A DNA stretch of 64,000 bases from Candidatus Altimarinota bacterium (GCA_022565555.1 JAIUMN010000001.1:1-64000); one strand, 5' to 3'. Counted from the first letter of the stretch, positions 22,322-33,007 are shown. Notes: generated by a model from the sequence alone, not told the origin. Program-made: numbers and translations.

Positions 22322-23359
22322 CTAAGAATCAAGTCAATATTTCTTCACATGTGCTTCAAATATTTCCTGAGTTATTTCATTCTTAGATAGAAGATATTCA
22401 AGAAATTTTATCATTGTGATCATTCCGTGTTCTTTACCAGTTTCAATAGCAGAATCTATTTGGTGTACATGGTCTTCGCGAATCATATTTTCTATTGCCT
22501 TATTTTTTACAAGCACTTCAACTGCCATAACACGACTCCCATCTTCTTTTTTTATAAGATCTTGCCAGACTATACCAAGAAGAGATTCTGCAAGTTGTGC
22601 TCTTATATATCATTTTTCCTCTCCTGGAAACATATCTATAATACGTGAAACGGTTCTTGCAGCACCGGAAGTATGAAGTGTTGCAAATACGAGATTTCCA
22701 GTCTCAGCAGCCCTGAGGGCAAGTCGAAAAGTCTCAATATCTCGCATCTCTCCGATCATTACTACATCACTCGCTTGTCTGAGTGCATATTTAAGTCAAT
22801 TTTCAAAACTCAAAGTACTCCCTCAGAGTTCTCGTTGTTCTATGAGTGACTTATCGCTCTCATGAACATATTCTATTGGATCTTCAACAGTAATAATATG
22901 TTTTTTATAGTTTTTATTTATTTCGTGGATAAGTGACGCAAGAGTTGTAGACTTTCAAGCTCACACTCAACCTGTAATAAGTACGAGCCCGCTTTTTCTA
23001 TGAGAAAATGACTGTATAACTTTTGGAAGTCCGAGTGTCTCAAATTCAGGAACTGTACTAGATATAACACGAAATACTACTCAAAATCCATTTTTTTGCT
23101 TAAAAGCATTCACTCGGAATCTTGAAACTCATTTTAACTCAATAGAAAAATCTAGCTCATAGGTTTTTAAAAACGTATCTTGGTGTCTTTCTGGTATAAT
23201 ACTGAGTATATCTTTTTTGAGGCTTTCAGCATCGAGTTTTCATCGCTCTTCAAGATAAACTATTTCTCCACTTACTTTAAAGGCTGGATAGTTCTCAGAA
23301 GATAAGATTATATCGCTTGCTTTATGTTCTAGAGAAAGTTTTAAAAGTTCAAGTATCAT
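22322..23359 (-). CDS. pilT: PilT-like twitching motility ATPase
   Basis: 345 residues. Walker [18 protein letters not shown] near residue 129, the Asp box [12 protein letters not shown], Walker [21 protein letters not shown] and the His box [20 protein letters not shown] follow the order of GspE/PilT secretion ATPases, and the length and the GEMRD motif fit PilT, the retraction motor. TGA codons encode Gly within these motifs. Type IV pili in epibiotic CPR bacteria serve attachment and DNA uptake. No other pilus gene is adjacent. Confidence 0.93.
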
Positions 23360-23415
23360 AATTCGAGTTATTATATTGTAAATACATATGAAGTATACAT
23401 CTTTTCAGATAAAAA

Positions 23416-24168
23416 TTACAGATAATCATTCATATTATCGAGTTTTTTAAGTAGTTCTTTTTGATATATATAGTATGATTCACTTTTCAACCAGACTTTA
23501 TACATAATTTTTATATCCTCCCTTCTTTGCGTGTCAATATAAAGCTTAATATTTTTTAGAGCTTTTGGAAAAAGACTCTTTCCATATTTCGTTCGATATA
23601 CATTTTTATCCACAGAAAGAATATATTTAAAAAATCCAACTTCAAGCAACCAATTATTGAGATTCTCAAACCATAATTCGTGCATCATTGGAAAGTCAGC
23701 ATAAAATGTGTATTCTAAGAAATTCATTCCAAGGGTTCAGATATCTATATCAGCAAGTATCATAGCGTATTTATCTGTATTTTTTGCTCTATTTTTAAAT
23801 ACTGTTCCTATAATTGCTTTCCGTACAATACTAAAGTCAATTCCCTCGTAATCATATAGCCTCTCAAATTCAAGAATTCCCTCAAAAGCCATATCAAGAG
23901 AACGGAATTCATCAAGATTTCCTGTAGTACCCCTATGTCCAGCATCATGAAATAATGCCGCTATAAAAAGACTCTTTATTTCTATAATACTAAAATCTGA
24001 TATTGGAAGCATCAATACTCCTTCTGCTACTTTTAGTGCATGGATAAAGTTATGATATGGAACAAAATCACAATATAAATTTTTTATATAAAAAAGCTGT
24101 TCCTGAGAAATAAGTCCTGAGAAGCATATTTTTTCTATAAGAAATTCTTCTTCTTTTCTTTTATACAT
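23416..24168 (-). CDS. class I cyclic nucleotide phosphodiesterase-like HD protein
   Basis: 250 residues. PYHNFIHALKV (residues 37-47), ALFHDAGHRGTTGN (71-84) and ILADIDIGTLG (near 139) match the metal-binding signature of class I (PDEase_I) 3',5'-cyclic nucleotide phosphodiesterases, including the His, HD and Asp ligands. The usual eukaryotic domain is longer, so this is a short version. It begins a leftward pair with pilT, 57 bp apart, and is divergent from thrS. If it cleaves cAMP or a related nucleotide, it might set a signal that acts on pili; that link is only from adjacency. Confidence 0.75.
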
Positions 24169-24214
24169 AGTATTTTTCTCTTATGATAGCATAGATTATT
24201 TTTGAAATCAAAAT

Positions 24215-24242
24215 TTGACTTTTATTATTAAAGCAATATATT
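24215..24242 (+). promoter_or_regulatory. sigma-70-type promoter for the thrS leader
   Basis: TTGACT and TATATT are 16 bp apart, putting transcription start near 24249, just upstream of the leader peptide. The spacing and boxes are close to consensus. Confidence 0.65.
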
Positions 24243-24270
24243 CGAGATGTTACTAAACTAAAAGAAGCGT

Positions 24271-24315
24271 ATGCTAGCACAACTTGAAACCACAACTCCT
24301 ATTTCCCTCTTCTAG
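24271..24315 (+). CDS. threonine-rich leader peptide of thrS
   Basis: A 14-codon frame, MLAQLETTTPISLF, with TAG stop. Three successive Thr codons (ACC ACA ACT) at 24289-24297 lie inside the 5' arm of a hairpin. A short frame with a run of codons for the amino acid of the downstream synthetase is the hallmark of ribosome-mediated attenuation. No strong Shine-Dalgarno is seen before the ATG, as for most genes here. Confidence 0.75.
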   Translation: MLAQLETTTPISLF

Positions 24316-24384
24316 AGAGTTTTTGTTGCGGTATTTCAAAAAATATTTTTATAAAATCTCTCTCAAAATGAGGGGATTTTTTTA
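24284..24384 (+). promoter_or_regulatory. transcription attenuator of thrS
   Basis: Hairpin 1: TTGAAACCACAAC (24284-24296, holding the Thr codons) pairs with GTTGCGGTATTTCAA (24325-24339). Arm 2, AGAGAGTTTTT (24314-24324), lies in its loop and can pair with arm 3, AAAATCTCTCT (24353-24363). Arm 3 can instead pair with GAGGGGATTT (24370-24379) to form a terminator with a T run. A ribosome stalled at Thr codons would open hairpin 1 and free arm 2 to block the terminator; a ribosome reaching the TAG at 24313 would cover arm 2 and permit termination. Confidence 0.75.
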
Positions 24385-24404
24385 TTTTAATTAATATATT
24401 ACTT

Positions 24405-26294
24405 ATGAATGCTGAACTCAATATAAAACGTCACGGACTCGCACATGTGATGGCACAAGCAGTGCAAGAAAATTTTCCTGAAGTAAAATGCGCTACTGGA
24501 CCCTATACGGAAGATGGATTTTTCTATGATTTTGATTTTGGAGAAAATGAGATATCAGATAAAGACTTTAAAAGTATAGAGAAATCAATGAAAAAAATCA
24601 TCTCTCAAAATCAAGATTTTGTGATGTTTGAAGTAAGCTATGATGAGGCTCGTGAATTACTTACTCAGATGGGTGAAGATTTTAAAATAGAGATCGTAGA
24701 TAAACTCGAATCTGGAGACTTTAAAAATTCTGAAAAAATAAGTGGAAAAATATCTTTTTATCTCAATATCTCAAAAGGGAAAAATTCTGAGAAAAATGCG
24801 AAACTTCAATATATGATAGAGGAAAAATGATATTTTGATTTTGGGTCTCATATGGACGGAGATCAAGTAAAAAACCTAAAGTTTATTGATATGTGTACTG
24901 GACCACATGTCGCGAGTACTCGGGAACTCGACGCAAATAGTTTCAAGATAGCTCGTCTTGCTGGAGCTTATTGGCTTGGAGATGCAAAAAATAAACAGCT
25001 TACTCGTATTTTTAGCTACGCTTTTGATTGTAAAGAAACACTTGATGGACATCTTCATATGCTCGAAGAAGCTCGTAAACGAGATCATAGAGTACTTGGA
25101 AAAACGCTTAAGCTTTTTACTACTTCAGAACTCGTGGGATCTGGACTTCCACTTATGCAGCCTCGCGGAATGATTATTCGAAAACATATCGAGGATTATC
25201 TCTGGGATCTTCATAAGAAAAAATGATATCATAGAGTATGGACTCCTCATCTTGCAAAAGAAGAACTCTACCAAACATCAGGGCATGCAGGAAAATATCT
25301 TGAAGATATGTTTTCAGTGTATGGAGGAACCAGTAAAGAAAACTTCTTCCTAAAACCCATGAACTGTCCACATCATATGCAACTCTTTGCTGATAATCAA
25401 TTCAGCTATCGTGATATGCCGGTAAGGTATTTTGAACCCGCAACCGTATATCGTGATGAAAAGACTGGACAACTCGCTGGGCTGACAAGAGTACGATCTA
25501 TCACACAAGATGATGGTCACCTCTTTTGTAGAGTCGGTCAGATTAAAGAAGAAGTCACTGCTATAGTTGGAATTATTAAAGAATTTTATACAACATTTTG
25601 ACTCATGGATGGATACTGGGTTTCACTTTCAGTGCGTGACCCCGAAACTCCAGAAAAATATCTAGGGGGAGATGAAGTATGGAAGATAGCTGAAACTTCT
25701 CTAGAAGAAGCCGCAAAAGAAAATGGACTCAATTACAAAGAAATGCCTGGAGAAGCAGCGTTTTACGGACCAAAACTTGATTTTATGTTTCAAGATGCTA
25801 TAGGACGAGAGTGGCAGCTTGCAACGATACAATGTGATTTCAATCAACCAGAGAGGTTTAAACTCAGTTATAAAAATGAGCAAGGAGAGGATGAGCAACC
25901 TGTTGTAATACATCGAGCAATATGTGGGAGTTTAGAGAGATTTATGGGAATTATGATTGAGCACTTCGCAGGAACTTTTCCCCTTTGGCTGAGCCCAGAA
26001 CAAGTAAGGATTATTCCGGTAGCTGAAGCGTTTAGTGATTACGCCTACGAAGTAAAGAAAATACTTGAGGATGCTGATATCAGAGTATCTGTTGATGCTT
26101 CTTCTGATTCACTCAATAAAAAAGTTCGTAATGCTGAAAAAATGCATGTCAATTATATGCTTATAATCGGTGAAGAAGAAGTAAAATCTTGAAGTGTTGC
26201 AGTAAGAAATTATAAAACAAAAGAACAGAGCATAATGACGCAAAATAAATTCTTAGAAGTAATTCAGGAAGAAATTATAGCTCAAAAACTCTAG
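24405..26294 (+). CDS. thrS: threonyl-tRNA synthetase without TGS domain
   Basis: 629 residues. The editing domain is present with HGLAHVMAQAVQ (HxxxH) and DMCTGPHV; the class II core shows MQPRGMIIRKHIEDYLW, FLKPMNCPHHMQ, RYFEPATVYRDEKTGQLAGL, TQDDGHLFC and the C-terminal anticodon-binding domain (LSPEQVRIIPVAE). The usual N-terminal TGS domain is absent: the protein starts directly with the editing domain. TGA encodes Gly in EEKGYFD, KKKGYHRVW, TFGLMDGYW and VKSGSVAVRNY. Expression is apparently set by the leader at 24271-24384. Confidence 0.96.
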
Positions 26295-26299
26295 CATAT

Positions 26300-26338
26300 A
26301 TACTCTCTTAGATTAGGTCCTAAGAGAGTATTTTTATT
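26300..26338 (+). terminator. rho-independent terminator of thrS
   Basis: TACTCTCTTAG and CTAAGAGAGTA form an 11-bp stem followed by TTTTTATT, 6 bp after the thrS stop. Confidence 0.9.
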
Positions 26339-26394
26339 ATTTGCATATTTTTAGAGAAGAGTATAATATAAGTGTTTATTTTTAAAAATACACT

Positions 26395-26820
26395 ATGGCA
26401 CTTCTTTCTAAAAAATCTGAGAAAAAAACTGAGTCAAAGATTTTTAATTCTCACTGGCTTTTTACTGTATATCTTGCGTTTGTTTCACTAGTTGCTGTTA
26501 TTGTGATGTCTGTGAATCTTGGTATCCTCATAACTTCTGTTTGAAAATATATTCTCATTACAGACAGGGAATATATACTTTCAGATAGAGCATGGGAAGT
26601 TCGTCAATGTAGCGAACCTCGCTGGGAAGAAAGTAGGCAAATAGAAAAAACAGAGGAGGAAATAATATCTTGTGAGGAAAAAGCTACCGTAACAGCTCTC
26701 GCACAGAGATCAATAAGTCTCAAAGAAACATTTATCGAATCACTTGCATGGTTTGCTGTATTTGGACTTCTCTTTTGGTTTCATTATCCTAAGTTTCTGA
26801 GAGCGAGAGAAGAAAAATAA
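26395..26820 (+). CDS. small two-span membrane protein, unknown
   Basis: 141 residues: a hydrophobic segment VYLAFVSLVAVIVMSVNLGI near residue 25 and another SLAWFAVFGLLFWFHY near the C-terminus, with a 70-residue hydrophilic loop that contains two Cys (VRQCSEPRW and IISCEEKA) which could form a disulfide outside the membrane. No family recognised. It precedes the PHA depolymerase-like gene by 29 bp and may be co-transcribed. Confidence 0.7.
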
Positions 26821-26849
26821 ATACTGTAATTCTTTTTCCCATTCAAAAT

Positions 26850-28214
26850 ATGTCTCTTGATACCTTAGAAACACCACAGACTCATACTTCATCCATATTT
26901 TGAATATATCATGAAATATTTGCTCAGTGAGTTCAATCCACCCTTTCTTATTGGGAGTCTTTATTTTGTCATTCTCAAGAACTTCTAGAAATCTGGAGAG
27001 AAATGTTACAACAACATAAGAATCCTCTCAGCTATATTAGTACTCAAGGAGAGTATCAGACATTTATGTCCTCACAAAAAGCACGAAAACTTGTTTTTGA
27101 AACTGCACTGAAGCAATTACAACTTCTGAAAGGAAAAGAGAAATACATAAATCCTGAATTACAGCGATTAGAAAACTATATCCGTACAAATCTTGCTTTT
27201 ACTTTTACATTCGAAAGACCTGATTATAACGTATCTTGTCAGAAAGAAGAAGAGATCTGTGAAACAGAGCGTATGAGACTGATGAAATTTTCTCCAATAG
27301 AGATTTCACAAGATAATGCTTATCTTCTTATCGCTCCAATAAGTGGGCACTTTCCAACACTTCTAAGGAAAACAATCCAAGCACTTCTTGATGAATGATA
27401 TGAGGTATATATCACTGACTGGAAATCTCCTTTAGAAATCAATCAAAATACTCTCACAGGTCTTGATGCCTATACGCAAGATATATCAGATACATATGAT
27501 ATAGTCTCTCATGATACTCAATCTTTTGATGTTCTTGCTGTTTGTCAGCCTGGACCTATTACACTAAGCTCACTCGCTCTTTCAGAGTCTCAGTGAAAAG
27601 AAGTTCCTAGAAGTGTTACACTCATGGCCTCCCCAATTGATACTTCTGTGAATCCAACCCAAGTCTGAAAAGTTTGAGAATCTCTTTCGCCTATGATGCT
27701 ACATCAAGCACAACTCACTTCTCCAAAGTCAGGAAAACAGGTGTATCCAGGTACGTATCAGATAAGTAATTTTATATCTGCAAATCTAGAGCGTCATCTT
27801 AAAAAATTTACCTCACTTGCTTTTAAATCTACTCCACTAGACATAGAGGAAGAAAAGACGCTCGCATTTTATCATGAATACTTTGCAGTAATGGATATTC
27901 CTTTTGATTTTTTTCAAGAAACGATACAAAAAGTATTTCAGACTCGTGAATGGAAGTCTGGAAAGGTTCGTTTTTGAGATTGACTCTTAGATATAAATAA
28001 TATTCAAACGCCTCTTTGTATTATAGAAGGTGAGAAAGATGATATCTGTGGTATAGGTGAAACTCATGCAGCTCTAGGAATTACAGAACAAACCGAGACT
28101 CTAGAAAATTATCTTTGCGTCCCAGATACAGGACATTATGGAGTATTTGCTGGAAAAGCCTTTCGTAAACAAGTTATTCCTCATATGTCACGATTTCAGC
28201 AATCTCTTTCCTAA
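26850..28214 (+). CDS. phaZ: intracellular-type polyhydroxyalkanoate depolymerase-like protein
   Basis: 454 residues. LLIAPISGHFPTLLRKTIQA, GYEVYITDWKSP, VLAVCQPGPITLSSLAL (cysteine nucleophile elbow near residue 235), MASPIDTSVNPTQVG, EGEKDDICGIGETHAAL and DTGHYGVFAGKAFR correspond in order to the intracellular PHB depolymerase family (PHB_depo_C; alpha/beta hydrolase with Cys-Asp-His). There is no signal peptide. The family degrades stored poly-hydroxybutyrate granules. No PHA synthase, phasin or acetoacetyl-CoA gene is in view, so the enzyme may act on polymer from another cell. It ends at a terminator shared with the opposing gene. Confidence 0.85.
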
Positions 28215-28246
28215 AAAACTTCTCAGTTAGCTAAGAAGTTTTTTTA
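28213..28246. terminator. bidirectional terminator
   Basis: AAAAACTTCT and AGAAGTTTTTTT form a stem with a nine-base loop between the ends of two convergent genes; the hairpin overlaps the last codons of the minus-strand gene. Confidence 0.8.
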
Positions 28247-28829
28247 TGTCATCATAGCGAAATCACTTCATAAGAAGTTTTTGGATGATTTTTTGCTTAT
28301 CAGACTTCCCTTTTATTTTTTCATACTCTTTTTTGAGTGCTTCTCACTCTCAGTCCTCAAAATATTTTTCAAAAATATGTTCGAGAAGATACTTATCTTC
28401 TTTTGTTTCACCAAGTTTTCAGAAGATATATTGTTTGCTCTTTCATTTTTCTATGTAGTACTCTATCTTTTTTCTGAGGTACTCTTCCTTATAAAGACTT
28501 TCCCCTGTATCTCTATACTGCTTAAGGTATACCTTCACCTTTTCTTTCGGAAAAAGTTTTTCTCGCATCTTTTGCTCGATATACCGAAAGTTTTTATTGC
28601 GTAAAATATATCCCTCTATCTTGGTTTCTAGAATAGCTTCCTCCTGAGTAAGGGGAAATATATATTCATATACTTTGAGAACATCTTCCTCACTCCCCTT
28701 TTCTCTGAGCTTTTGAAGAAGTTTTTCATTACTTGGATAATAGCGGAAATAATACCACTCTGCGTAGTTTTTAAGTCGAGATAGTGAATATATTTCTTGT
28801 TTCATTTCTTTATTGTCTCTTAAAAGCAT
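28227..28829 (-). CDS. recX: RecX-like regulator of RecA
   Basis: 200 residues, entirely helical and strongly charged. Three tandem three-helix repeats are visible: SLSRLKNYAEWYYFRYYPSN with EKLLQKLREKG, then RNKNFRYIEQKMREKLFP, then KKIEYYIEKGKSKQYIFGKL, with a last repeat ending KLLMKGFRYDDIKKLL. This is the layout of RecX, which modulates RecA filaments. The identification rests on layout and repeat pattern rather than on a strict motif. The in-frame ATG at 28802 is an alternative start. Confidence 0.65.
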
Positions 28830-28847
28830 AAAAATACAAAAAATATT

Positions 28848-28875
28848 TTGACAAAAATATTAGCACATATATAAT
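28848..28875 (+). promoter_or_regulatory. consensus sigma-70 promoter of groESL
   Basis: TTGACA and TATAAT, both perfect, 16 bp apart, about 90 bp before the groES start. No CIRCE inverted repeat is seen downstream, so HrcA control is not supported. Confidence 0.85.
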
Positions 28876-28972
28876 CTTGGTGCTTAAAAGAAGTGAGAAA
28901 AAAATAGTATTATCATAAAAAATGTCTATACTTCTTCTTGAAGCATCGTATTATTTTTTAACTCTTTTTTAT

Positions 28973-29251
28973 ATGAATATACAGCCACTTTTTGATAGAG
29001 TCGTACTCAAGGCAGTAGAAGAGGAAAATATCACCAGTAGTGGGATAATCCTTCCAGAATCTGCAAGCAAAGAACGACCATATGTGTATGAGGTTGTTGC
29101 AGTTTGACCAGGAAAAGCTGATAGAGATATGTCGGGAGTAAGTATTTGAGACAAGGTTCTAGCGGGACAATACTCATGAGACGAAGTAAAGATAGACGGG
29201 CAAGAATATAAAATTGTTGCGATAGAATATATCCTCGCAAAAGTAAGTTAG
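28973..29251 (+). CDS. groES: co-chaperonin GroES
   Basis: 92 residues: [45 protein letters not shown] and [20 protein letters not shown] with C-terminal [12 protein letters not shown] match GroES and its mobile loop. TGA stands for Gly in AVGPGK, SIGDKV and YSGDEV. The start at 28973 gives the conserved N-terminus; an upstream in-frame ATG would add a 17-residue hydrophobic leader not found in the family. Forms the lid of GroEL; 24 bp before groEL. Confidence 0.97.
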
Positions 29252-29275
29252 TTTAATTTTTAAATTATAAAAATC

Positions 29276-30931
29276 ATGGCAAAAGTAATAAAATTTAGTG
29301 ATGAGGCTCGCCAGAAAATGTTTAGTGGAATTGAGCAAGTTGCAAAAACAGTCACTGTAACGATGGGACCAAAAGGTCGAAATGTGATTCTTGATAAAGG
29401 CTATGGAGCTCCTCAGGTAACCAACGACGGAGTAACTATTGCAAAAGAAATCGAACTGGAAGATAAGTTTGAAAATATGGGGGCAGAACTTGTGAAAGAC
29501 GCTGCTGAGAGAACAAATACCCTCGCTGGTGATGGAACTACTACCGCTACTCTTCTCACCTACGCTCTTGCAAAAGAATGACTTAGAAATATTAAAACTG
29601 GAGTCAACGCAGTTGAGCTGAAAAATGGAATGAGAAAGGCAGGACAAAAAGTTGTAGAAGAGCTTGGAAATAATGCTAAAATGATAGGAACCAAGGCTGA
29701 AATCGCACAAGTAGCAACTATCTCAGCGCAAGACTCTGAGGTAGGAGATATCATCGCAGAAGCGATGGAAAAAGTAGGAAATGATGGTGTGATAACTGTT
29801 GAGGAAGGACAAACATTTGGTCTTGAGGTAGAGATAACCGAAGGAATGCAGTTTGATCAAGGATATATCAGTCCATATATGGTAAGTAATACTGATAAAA
29901 TGATAGCAGAGATGAAAGATGCCCCGCTTCTTATTACTGATAAAAAGATATCAAGCATGAAAGAGTTCCTCCCAGTACTTGAAGAACTTGTGCAATCTGG
30001 AAAGAAAGATCTCGTGATCATCGCTGAAAGTATAGAGTGAGAAGCTCTTACAACTATCATACTCAATAAACTTAAATGAGTACTCAATGTTCTTGCAGTA
30101 AAAGCTCCAGGATTTGGGGATAAAAGAAAAGAGATGCTTCGAGATATTGCAATACTTACTGGAGGAACAGTAGTGTCAGAGGAACTTGGAATGAAACTTG
30201 AAAATACTACCCTTACAGAGCTTGGACGTGCAAAATCTGTAATAGCAAATAAAGATACCACTACTATTATAGGAGGTGCTGGAGATAAATCAGATATCGA
30301 TGCACGTGTTGGGGAACTAAAAACTCTTCTTTGAAACACAGAAAGTAAATATGATAAAGAGCAGCTCGTAAAGCGGATTGCAAAACTCGCTGGTTGAGTT
30401 GCAGTTATTAAGGTAGGAGCTGCAAGTGAAGTAGAGATGAAAGAGAAGAAACTACGTATCGAAGACGCCTTGAACGCTACGAGAGCCGCAGTTGAGGAAG
30501 GAGTTGTAGTATGAGGATGAGTTGCACTTCTCAGAGCCTCTAAAGTACTTGTAGATATAGATTTCTGAAATGCTGATCAAAATGTATGAGCAGATATCGT
30601 AAGACGTGCACTTTCCTACCCAGTAAGACAAATAGTTGAAAATGCTGGGAAAGAAGGCTCTGTGGTCATAAATAAAATACTTGAATCAACTGATATCAAT
30701 TTTGGATACAATGCTGCGACAGATGAGTATGTAGATATGATGAAGGCTGGGATTATTGACCCTAGAAAGGTTGAACGAGTCGCTCTTGAAGAAGCTATTT
30801 CTCTTGCTGGTATGTTCCTTACTACTGAAGCTGCAGTAGTTGATGCTCCAAAAAATGAGGAAGACCACAACCATGCTCCAATGGGCGGGATGTGAGGCAT
30901 GGGATGAATGTGAGGCATGGGGATGATGTAG
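29276..30931 (+). CDS. groEL: chaperonin GroEL
   Basis: 551 residues with all landmarks: [68 protein letters not shown], and a Gly-Met rich tail. In-frame TGA occurs at AKEGLRNI, SIEGEAL, KLKGVLNV, LLGNTESK, VVGGGVAL and in the tail, every one a glycine in the family, which makes this gene the clearest proof of UGA=Gly in the window. With GroES it folds cytosolic proteins. Confidence 0.99.
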
Positions 30932-30944
30932 AGAAAATTCTTAT

Positions 30945-30981
30945 AAAAAAATCTCAAGCAAAAAGGCTTGAGATTTTTTTA
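30945..30981 (+). terminator. rho-independent terminator of groESL
   Basis: AAATCTCAAGC and GCTTGAGATTT flank a short A-rich loop and are followed by TTTTATTT. Confidence 0.9.
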
Positions 30982-31038
30982 TTTGACTAATAAAGTATTA
31001 TATTTATTATACATATAATACTTTATAAATATCTATGT

Positions 31039-32910
31039 ATGATAACTCCTGAAGCAATTGTATCTCAAGAAACTGTAGAAAAATGAGATAAGATTAATAG
31101 AACATTTTCAGGAGCAATAGTAGAATATATATGAGGGATAGAATCTGTGGAACAACAGACAAGTATTACATGATCATGTACCCTTGTTGAAATTAAAGAT
31201 ACTCAATGAAAGACTATAAAAATAGTGATTGATGCGTGAATGCACCAAGGATGAAAACATGACAGTACGCTTAATCAAAACTTAGACCCTAGGATACTTG
31301 AAGCTGATTACATCATAGTAACTCACGCTCATATAGATCATATAGGAAGGCTCCCACAAATAGTTAGCCAAGGCTTCAAGGGAAAAATAATTATGTCTCC
31401 AACAACATGGGATCTCAGCTACCTTTCTCTCCTTGATAGTGCGAAAGTAATGAAACGGGAAAGAGATGAAGCGATAGAATATAATAAGAGGTTATGAAAA
31501 AAGCTCCAACAACTTGTAAAATACCTCAATGATAAAAATAAGAAGCGGGGAATTAGAAGATGAAGATGATGAAGTAAAATTGATACTAACACGGGAGTTT
31601 TGTGAAATCAAGAATACCTAGATGCGTTCAGTCAAGAATATCCTGATGTAAAAAGTCAGACTGATATACGTCCGTATCTTAAAGAAATACCAGAACCTCT
31701 TTTTAATGAAGATAATGTACATGCATTAAATAGATATATTACTACACTTGATACTGAACCATGAGTAACACAGGAACTAATATTGCAGCAATGACCTAAG
31801 AGTGATGACAAACAAAGGCCTAGGATACATTCCATACATCTTGAATTCTTAGATGCGTGACATATTATCTGATCAGCACAGGCGCTGATACGTGTGGAAG
31901 TTACAAGAATCATTACTAATCCAAGTGAAAGATTGGAAAAATGACTCAGAGGTGAACAAGAAAGTCATAAACTCCTCTTTACTTGAGATCTTGGAAGAAA
32001 TGAGTGATATTCTTGAAAAGCACTCATACCAGATGAAGAGATACGATATGCTCAAGTCGAAAGTACTTATGCTTGAAGACCAGAACATACTTCTCGTATA
32101 GAGGCAAAAGACAATCTATTTGAAACGCTACAAGATTGTGAGGGTGACGCTGTAATACCAGCATTTGCACTTCAGAGATCACAAGAGGTACTCCTCATGC
32201 TTTTAGATTACTATGAAGCAGTTATTCAACCTCAAATACAAGAACTCAAAGAAGAAGCAAAATGAAAAACAAGAGAAGAGAAGAGACTCATTGGTCAAAG
32301 AATTAATGAACTAGACAGAGAGATAATTCTTGATAGCCCACTTGCAATTTCTATGACAGAAGTATTTATACAAAAAGCTGGAAAAGATTTTTATCCACTC
32401 AGTGAGGAGGCACAAAAGAAACGATTTTGAAAAGTAGTGATATGAATACAAAGTGAAAAGTTATATAAATGAGAAGCTCAGGAGGACCAAACATGACACA
32501 CCAAGAATATAAAGCGTATCATTGTTGCTCCATCATGAATGTGTGAGTGATGAAGTGTAATTGCTCACCTCAAAGAACATCTCTGAAGACATACTTCTAA
32601 TATCGTATTTATCTGATATACTCCACCTCAAAGTCTTGGATGAAAAATAAAAACAGAAAAAGAAGTAGTAATAGAAGGTGAAGTATATCCAATTTATGCT
32701 ACAGTACATAATCTAGATTGATTCTCTTGACATATATCCCATAACGGTATAGTGGAATATATAGATACATTAAAATCCAAAACTAGATGAGTTATTGCAT
32801 TAACACATGGGTGAGATAATAGATTAAGAATTACACCAGATATCGAAAAAAAGAAACAAGTAAAAATCATTACTCCTGATCTTTGAGAGAGAGTTACATT
32901 AAAGTTTTAG
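31039..32910 (+). CDS. metallo-beta-lactamase/beta-CASP RNase
   Basis: 623 residues. Metal motifs in order: motif 1 VIDAGMHQG, motif 2 THAHIDHIGRLP, motif 3 FLDAGHIIGSAQ, motif 4 LFTGDLGRNEG; then the beta-CASP domain with VIPAFALQRSQEVL (motif A region), IVAPSGMCEGGSVIAHL, and TVHNLDGFSGHISHNG (motif C). This is the Ysh1/CPSF-73-like bacterial group of RNA-processing nucleases. Insertions of about 120 residues lie between motifs 2 and 3. RNase acting on mRNA 3' ends or decay is the family role. No KH domain was seen. Confidence 0.9.
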
Positions 32911-32919
32911 ACTTTACTT

Positions 32920-32962
32920 ATACAGGACTTATTTTTAATAAAAATAAGTCCTGTATTTTTTA
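32920..32962 (+). terminator. rho-independent terminator
   Basis: TACAGGACTTATTTTTA and its exact complement TAAAAATAAGTCCTGTA form a very stable stem followed by TTTTTTATT. Confidence 0.93.
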
Positions 32963-32973
32963 TTAAAAATACT

Positions 32974-33001
32974 TTGACTAAATTAGCAATAATTATATTA
33001 T
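32974..33001 (+). promoter_or_regulatory. sigma-70-type promoter of the short structured transcript
   Basis: TTGACT and TATTAT with a 16-bp spacer, immediately after the preceding terminator. Start of transcription would be near 33008. Confidence 0.7.
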
Positions 33002-33007
33002 AGATAT

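Noticed and set aside
28922-28972. Upstream ATG as groES start
   Set aside because: It would add 17 mostly hydrophobic residues before the conserved [11 protein letters not shown]-terminus, not seen in GroES.
29857-30339. Long minus-strand frame opposite groEL
   Set aside because: Antisense to a strongly conserved gene, Ser/Arg-rich and without start context; a known type of shadow frame.
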